Positions 5,361-6,636 of a stretch of DNA of 6,636 nt are shown piece by piece. Every line of letters starts with the position of its first letter. The stretch's first letter is position 1. The DNA lies in contig JASFQI010000283.1 of NCBI GenBank assembly GCA_050115555.1, positions 1 to 6,636 of the forward strand. Direction: 5' to 3'. Both the position numbers and the translations under genes were made by a program. The notes beneath the pieces are model-generated. The model was not told the DNA's origin. It ran no database searches and saw only the letters and a list, made by a program, of their open reading frames with translations. The stretch comes from JASFQI01 sp050115555. GTDB lineage: Bacteria; Desulfobacterota; DSM-4660; Desulfatiglandales; HGW-15.

Positions 5361-6359
5361 ATGCAGATTCCCGTACCCAGATTGGCCATACAACGCCTTC
5401 AGTCGGGCGGTGTGATCACGAACTATCACTGCACGTCCGCGTGCCGGCACTGCCTGTACAGGTGTAGCCCTCGCTGGCCCGGGCACTACATTACCGAGGA
5501 GACCCTGCGCCGTGTGCTTCAAATCGTCCGCTCGTTGGGGTGCGGATCCGTGCATATCGGAGGAGGAGAGCCTTTTTTGAATGTCGAGGGGCTGGCCATG
5601 GTGCTGCGGACGGCCCGGGGGGAAGGCGTGGGTGTGGACTACGTGGAGACGAACTCCTCCTGGTACCGAGGGCCGGACGAAGCCTGCCGGATTCTCGATG
5701 CGCTTCAGGAGGCGGGTCTTGGCACGCTGCTGGTTTCCATGAGCCCCTTTCACAACGAGCACATCCCGTTTCAACGGGTCAAGGGCGTGCTCGAGGCCTG
5801 CGCACGGACCGGCGTGGGCGTGTTTCCGTGGATTCAGGCGTTTTACGCGGAGATCGATGCGTTCGACGACTGCACGACGCACGATATGGAAGCATATGAG
5901 GCGCGGTACGGCCCCGGCTACCTTGAAGGACTGCCTTCCCGATACTGGATTCATCCCGGTGGCAGGGCCCTTGAGACGTTTTCCCGTGTGCTGAAGACCG
6001 TTCCGGTCGACGAGATTCTGGCATCCGAGGTGGGAGGGTGCCGGGAGCTGCTGGACACGAGCCACTTTCATGTCGATCTCTACGGGCGATATATCCCCGG
6101 CCTTTGTTCAGGGATCGCGTTGGATGCAGAGGATCTGGGAGAGGTCATGCAGAAGGGTGACTACCCCTTGCTGGACCTCCTTTTCCGGGAGGGTGTGCAG
6201 GGGCTTTACCGCATGGCCTCGGATCGTTACGGCTACCGCGCATCCGGGACCTTCCTCAACAAGTGTCACCTGTGTTTCGACATTCGGCGGCTCCTGGCAA
6301 GAAAGACCGAAGCGCGTTACAAGGAGCTTCATCCTGCGCCTTTTTACGAACAGGCGTGA
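5361..6359 (+). CDS. Radical SAM protein with extra C-terminal cysteines
   Basis: A 332-residue cytosolic radical SAM enzyme. The 4Fe-4S cluster that cleaves S-adenosylmethionine is bound by C24-x3-C28-x2-C31. G67-G-G-E70-P71 is the SAM-binding motif on strand two. Further barrel elements are V95-E-T-N-S and L124-V-S-M-S-P. Beyond the barrel there are C227, C249 (in 'V238-D-L-Y-G-R-Y-I-P-G-L-C') and the pair C302-x2-C305, an arrangement like the auxiliary cluster region (twitch/SPASM) of peptide-modifying or dehydrogenase-type radical SAM enzymes; C35 lies close to the main motif. Three residues (N132-E-H) and H236-F-H could be near the active site, but that is a guess. The substrate is unknown, and no small precursor-peptide gene is evident nearby. 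The ATG at 5361 has no visible Shine-Dalgarno; a GTG at 5412 would still keep the cluster motif. Poor initiation suggests coupling to the lipoprotein gene ending 21 bases upstream. Confidence 0.92.
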   Translation: MQIPVPRLAIQRLQSGGVITNYHCTSACRHCLYRCSPRWPGHYITEETLRRVLQIVRSLGCGSVHIGGGEPFLNVEGLAMVLRTARGEGVGVDYVETNSSWYRGPDEACRILDALQEAGLGTLLVSMSPFHNEHIPFQRVKGVLEACARTGVGVFPWIQAFYAEIDAFDDCTTHDMEAYEARYGPGYLEGLPSRYWIHPGGRALETFSRVLKTVPVDEILASEVGGCRELLDTSHFHVDLYGRYIPGLCSGIALDAEDLGEVMQKGDYPLLDLLFREGVQGLYRMASDRYGYRASGTFLNKCHLCFDIRRLLARKTEARYKELHPAPFYEQA

Positions 6360-6384
6360 CGCGTGCTTCGAGGGGTGGTGGAAA

Positions 6385-6408
6385 ATGAGGGAAGGGGATA
6401 CGCCTTGA
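6385..6408 (+). other. Possible 7-codon leader ORF overlapping the next start
   Basis: ATG at 6385 opens a seven-codon frame (M-R-E-G-D-T-P) ending in TGA at 6406-6408. GAGGGG (6370-6375) lies nine bases before it. Its stop overlaps the TTG (6405) taken as the start of the next gene in the four bases TTGA, the geometry of stop-start coupling. It is short enough to be coincidence. Confidence 0.25.
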
Positions 6409-6636
6409 CAACAAGGAAGGCTTGCATAAAGGAGCAGGGCCTTGGGCTGCATACAGAAAATCTACTCTGGAAAGCCTGGGGAGGATGCCTCCTTCTCGCA
6501 ATCCTGATCGCGGGGCCGGTTCTGTGGCCGGTGACGGCGAACGGGCAGCAAGGCGATCGAGGTGTCCTGCCCGAGTATGGGGATCTGTCGCCTGCGCAGC
6601 GCTATGCCGGAGAGATCCTCTCGTGCCTTCTTCGTA
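6405..6636 (+). CDS. Exported or membrane-anchored protein, 3'-partial at the right edge
   Basis: An open frame runs off the right edge; 77 codons are visible from the TTG at 6405. It is chosen because AAGGGG (6392-6397) lies seven bases upstream. In-frame GTG codons at 6363, 6375 and 6378 are possible but have no properly spaced ribosome binding site. A second strong purine run, AAAGGAG (6428-6434), lies further inside with no in-frame ATG, GTG or TTG behind it, so initiation is unsettled. Residues 22-23 (W-K) precede a hydrophobic stretch at 26-43 (G-C-L-L-L-A-I-L-I-A-G-P-V-L), then 'V43-T-A-N-G', which fits a Sec signal peptide cleaved after the alanine or glycine, or an N-terminal anchor. 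The mature start is polar ('G53-V-L-P-E-Y-G-D-L-S-P'), then a helix begins. Too little is visible to assign a family. The frame begins 45 bases after the radical SAM stop on the same strand, so it may share its transcript. Confidence 0.65.
   Translation, partial: MTTRKACIKEQGLGLHTENLLWKAWGGCLLLAILIAGPVLWPVTANGQQGDRGVLPEYGDLSPAQRYAGEILSCLLR

Noticed and set aside
4524..6071. A 515-codon open frame on the minus strand
   Set aside because: It is antisense to the propeller lipoprotein and radical SAM genes, whose proteins show clear signal and motif features. Its own product is His/Arg/Pro-rich with no domain, typical of the antisense of GC-rich genes.
5361..6636. RiPP (modified peptide) cluster with a precursor peptide
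   Set aside because: No small precursor-like gene with its own ribosome binding site was found beside the radical SAM gene; the seven-codon ORF at 6385 is too short. The region beyond the right edge was not visible.

Overview
The window is GC-rich, Gram-negative-type chromosomal DNA. It carries outer-membrane-style lipoproteins, a periplasmic CsgG-fold protein, a TPR lipoprotein and a radical SAM enzyme. The mix and the codon use resemble Desulfobacterota (former Deltaproteobacteria, Syntrophobacter-like), but that is a tentative inference: there is no rRNA or other marker gene. I see no tRNA, rRNA, CRISPR array, transposase or integrase.

Left part (1-2470, plus strand): a large protein of unknown function enters from the left edge and ends at 1609. 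After 81 bases comes a Sec-exported CsgG-like protein (1691-2470) with a very good ribosome binding site. It meets a minus-strand TPR lipoprotein gene (2480 to about 3130) tail to tail with 9 bases between the stop codons. A 12-bp inverted repeat begins one base before the TPR stop codon and lies mostly inside the 3' end of that gene.

Middle (about 3131-3772): a non-coding stretch, most of it upstream of two divergent genes. It includes an AT-rich patch with a 7-5-7 inverted repeat, a weak promoter-like sequence overlapping that repeat, and a second 8-bp hairpin further down in the presumed leader of the plus-strand genes.

Right part (3773-6636, plus strand): four genes in a row. They are a four-helix membrane protein of the YvlD / Phage_holin_4_2 family, a lipoprotein with a beta-propeller look (phytase/esterase-like), a radical SAM protein with extra C-terminal cysteines, and an exported or membrane-anchored protein cut off by the right edge. 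The last three are closely spaced and may be co-transcribed. Between the first and second lies a degenerate purine-only-like tandem repeat with a strict 7-base period (4177-4267). This repeat argues that the long Lys/Arg-rich N-terminal extension of the lipoprotein frame is not real coding sequence.

No complete known system (curli, secretion, defence) is present. The parts most worth following are the radical SAM / propeller lipoprotein / exported protein cluster, the heptad repeat and the structured intergenic region.
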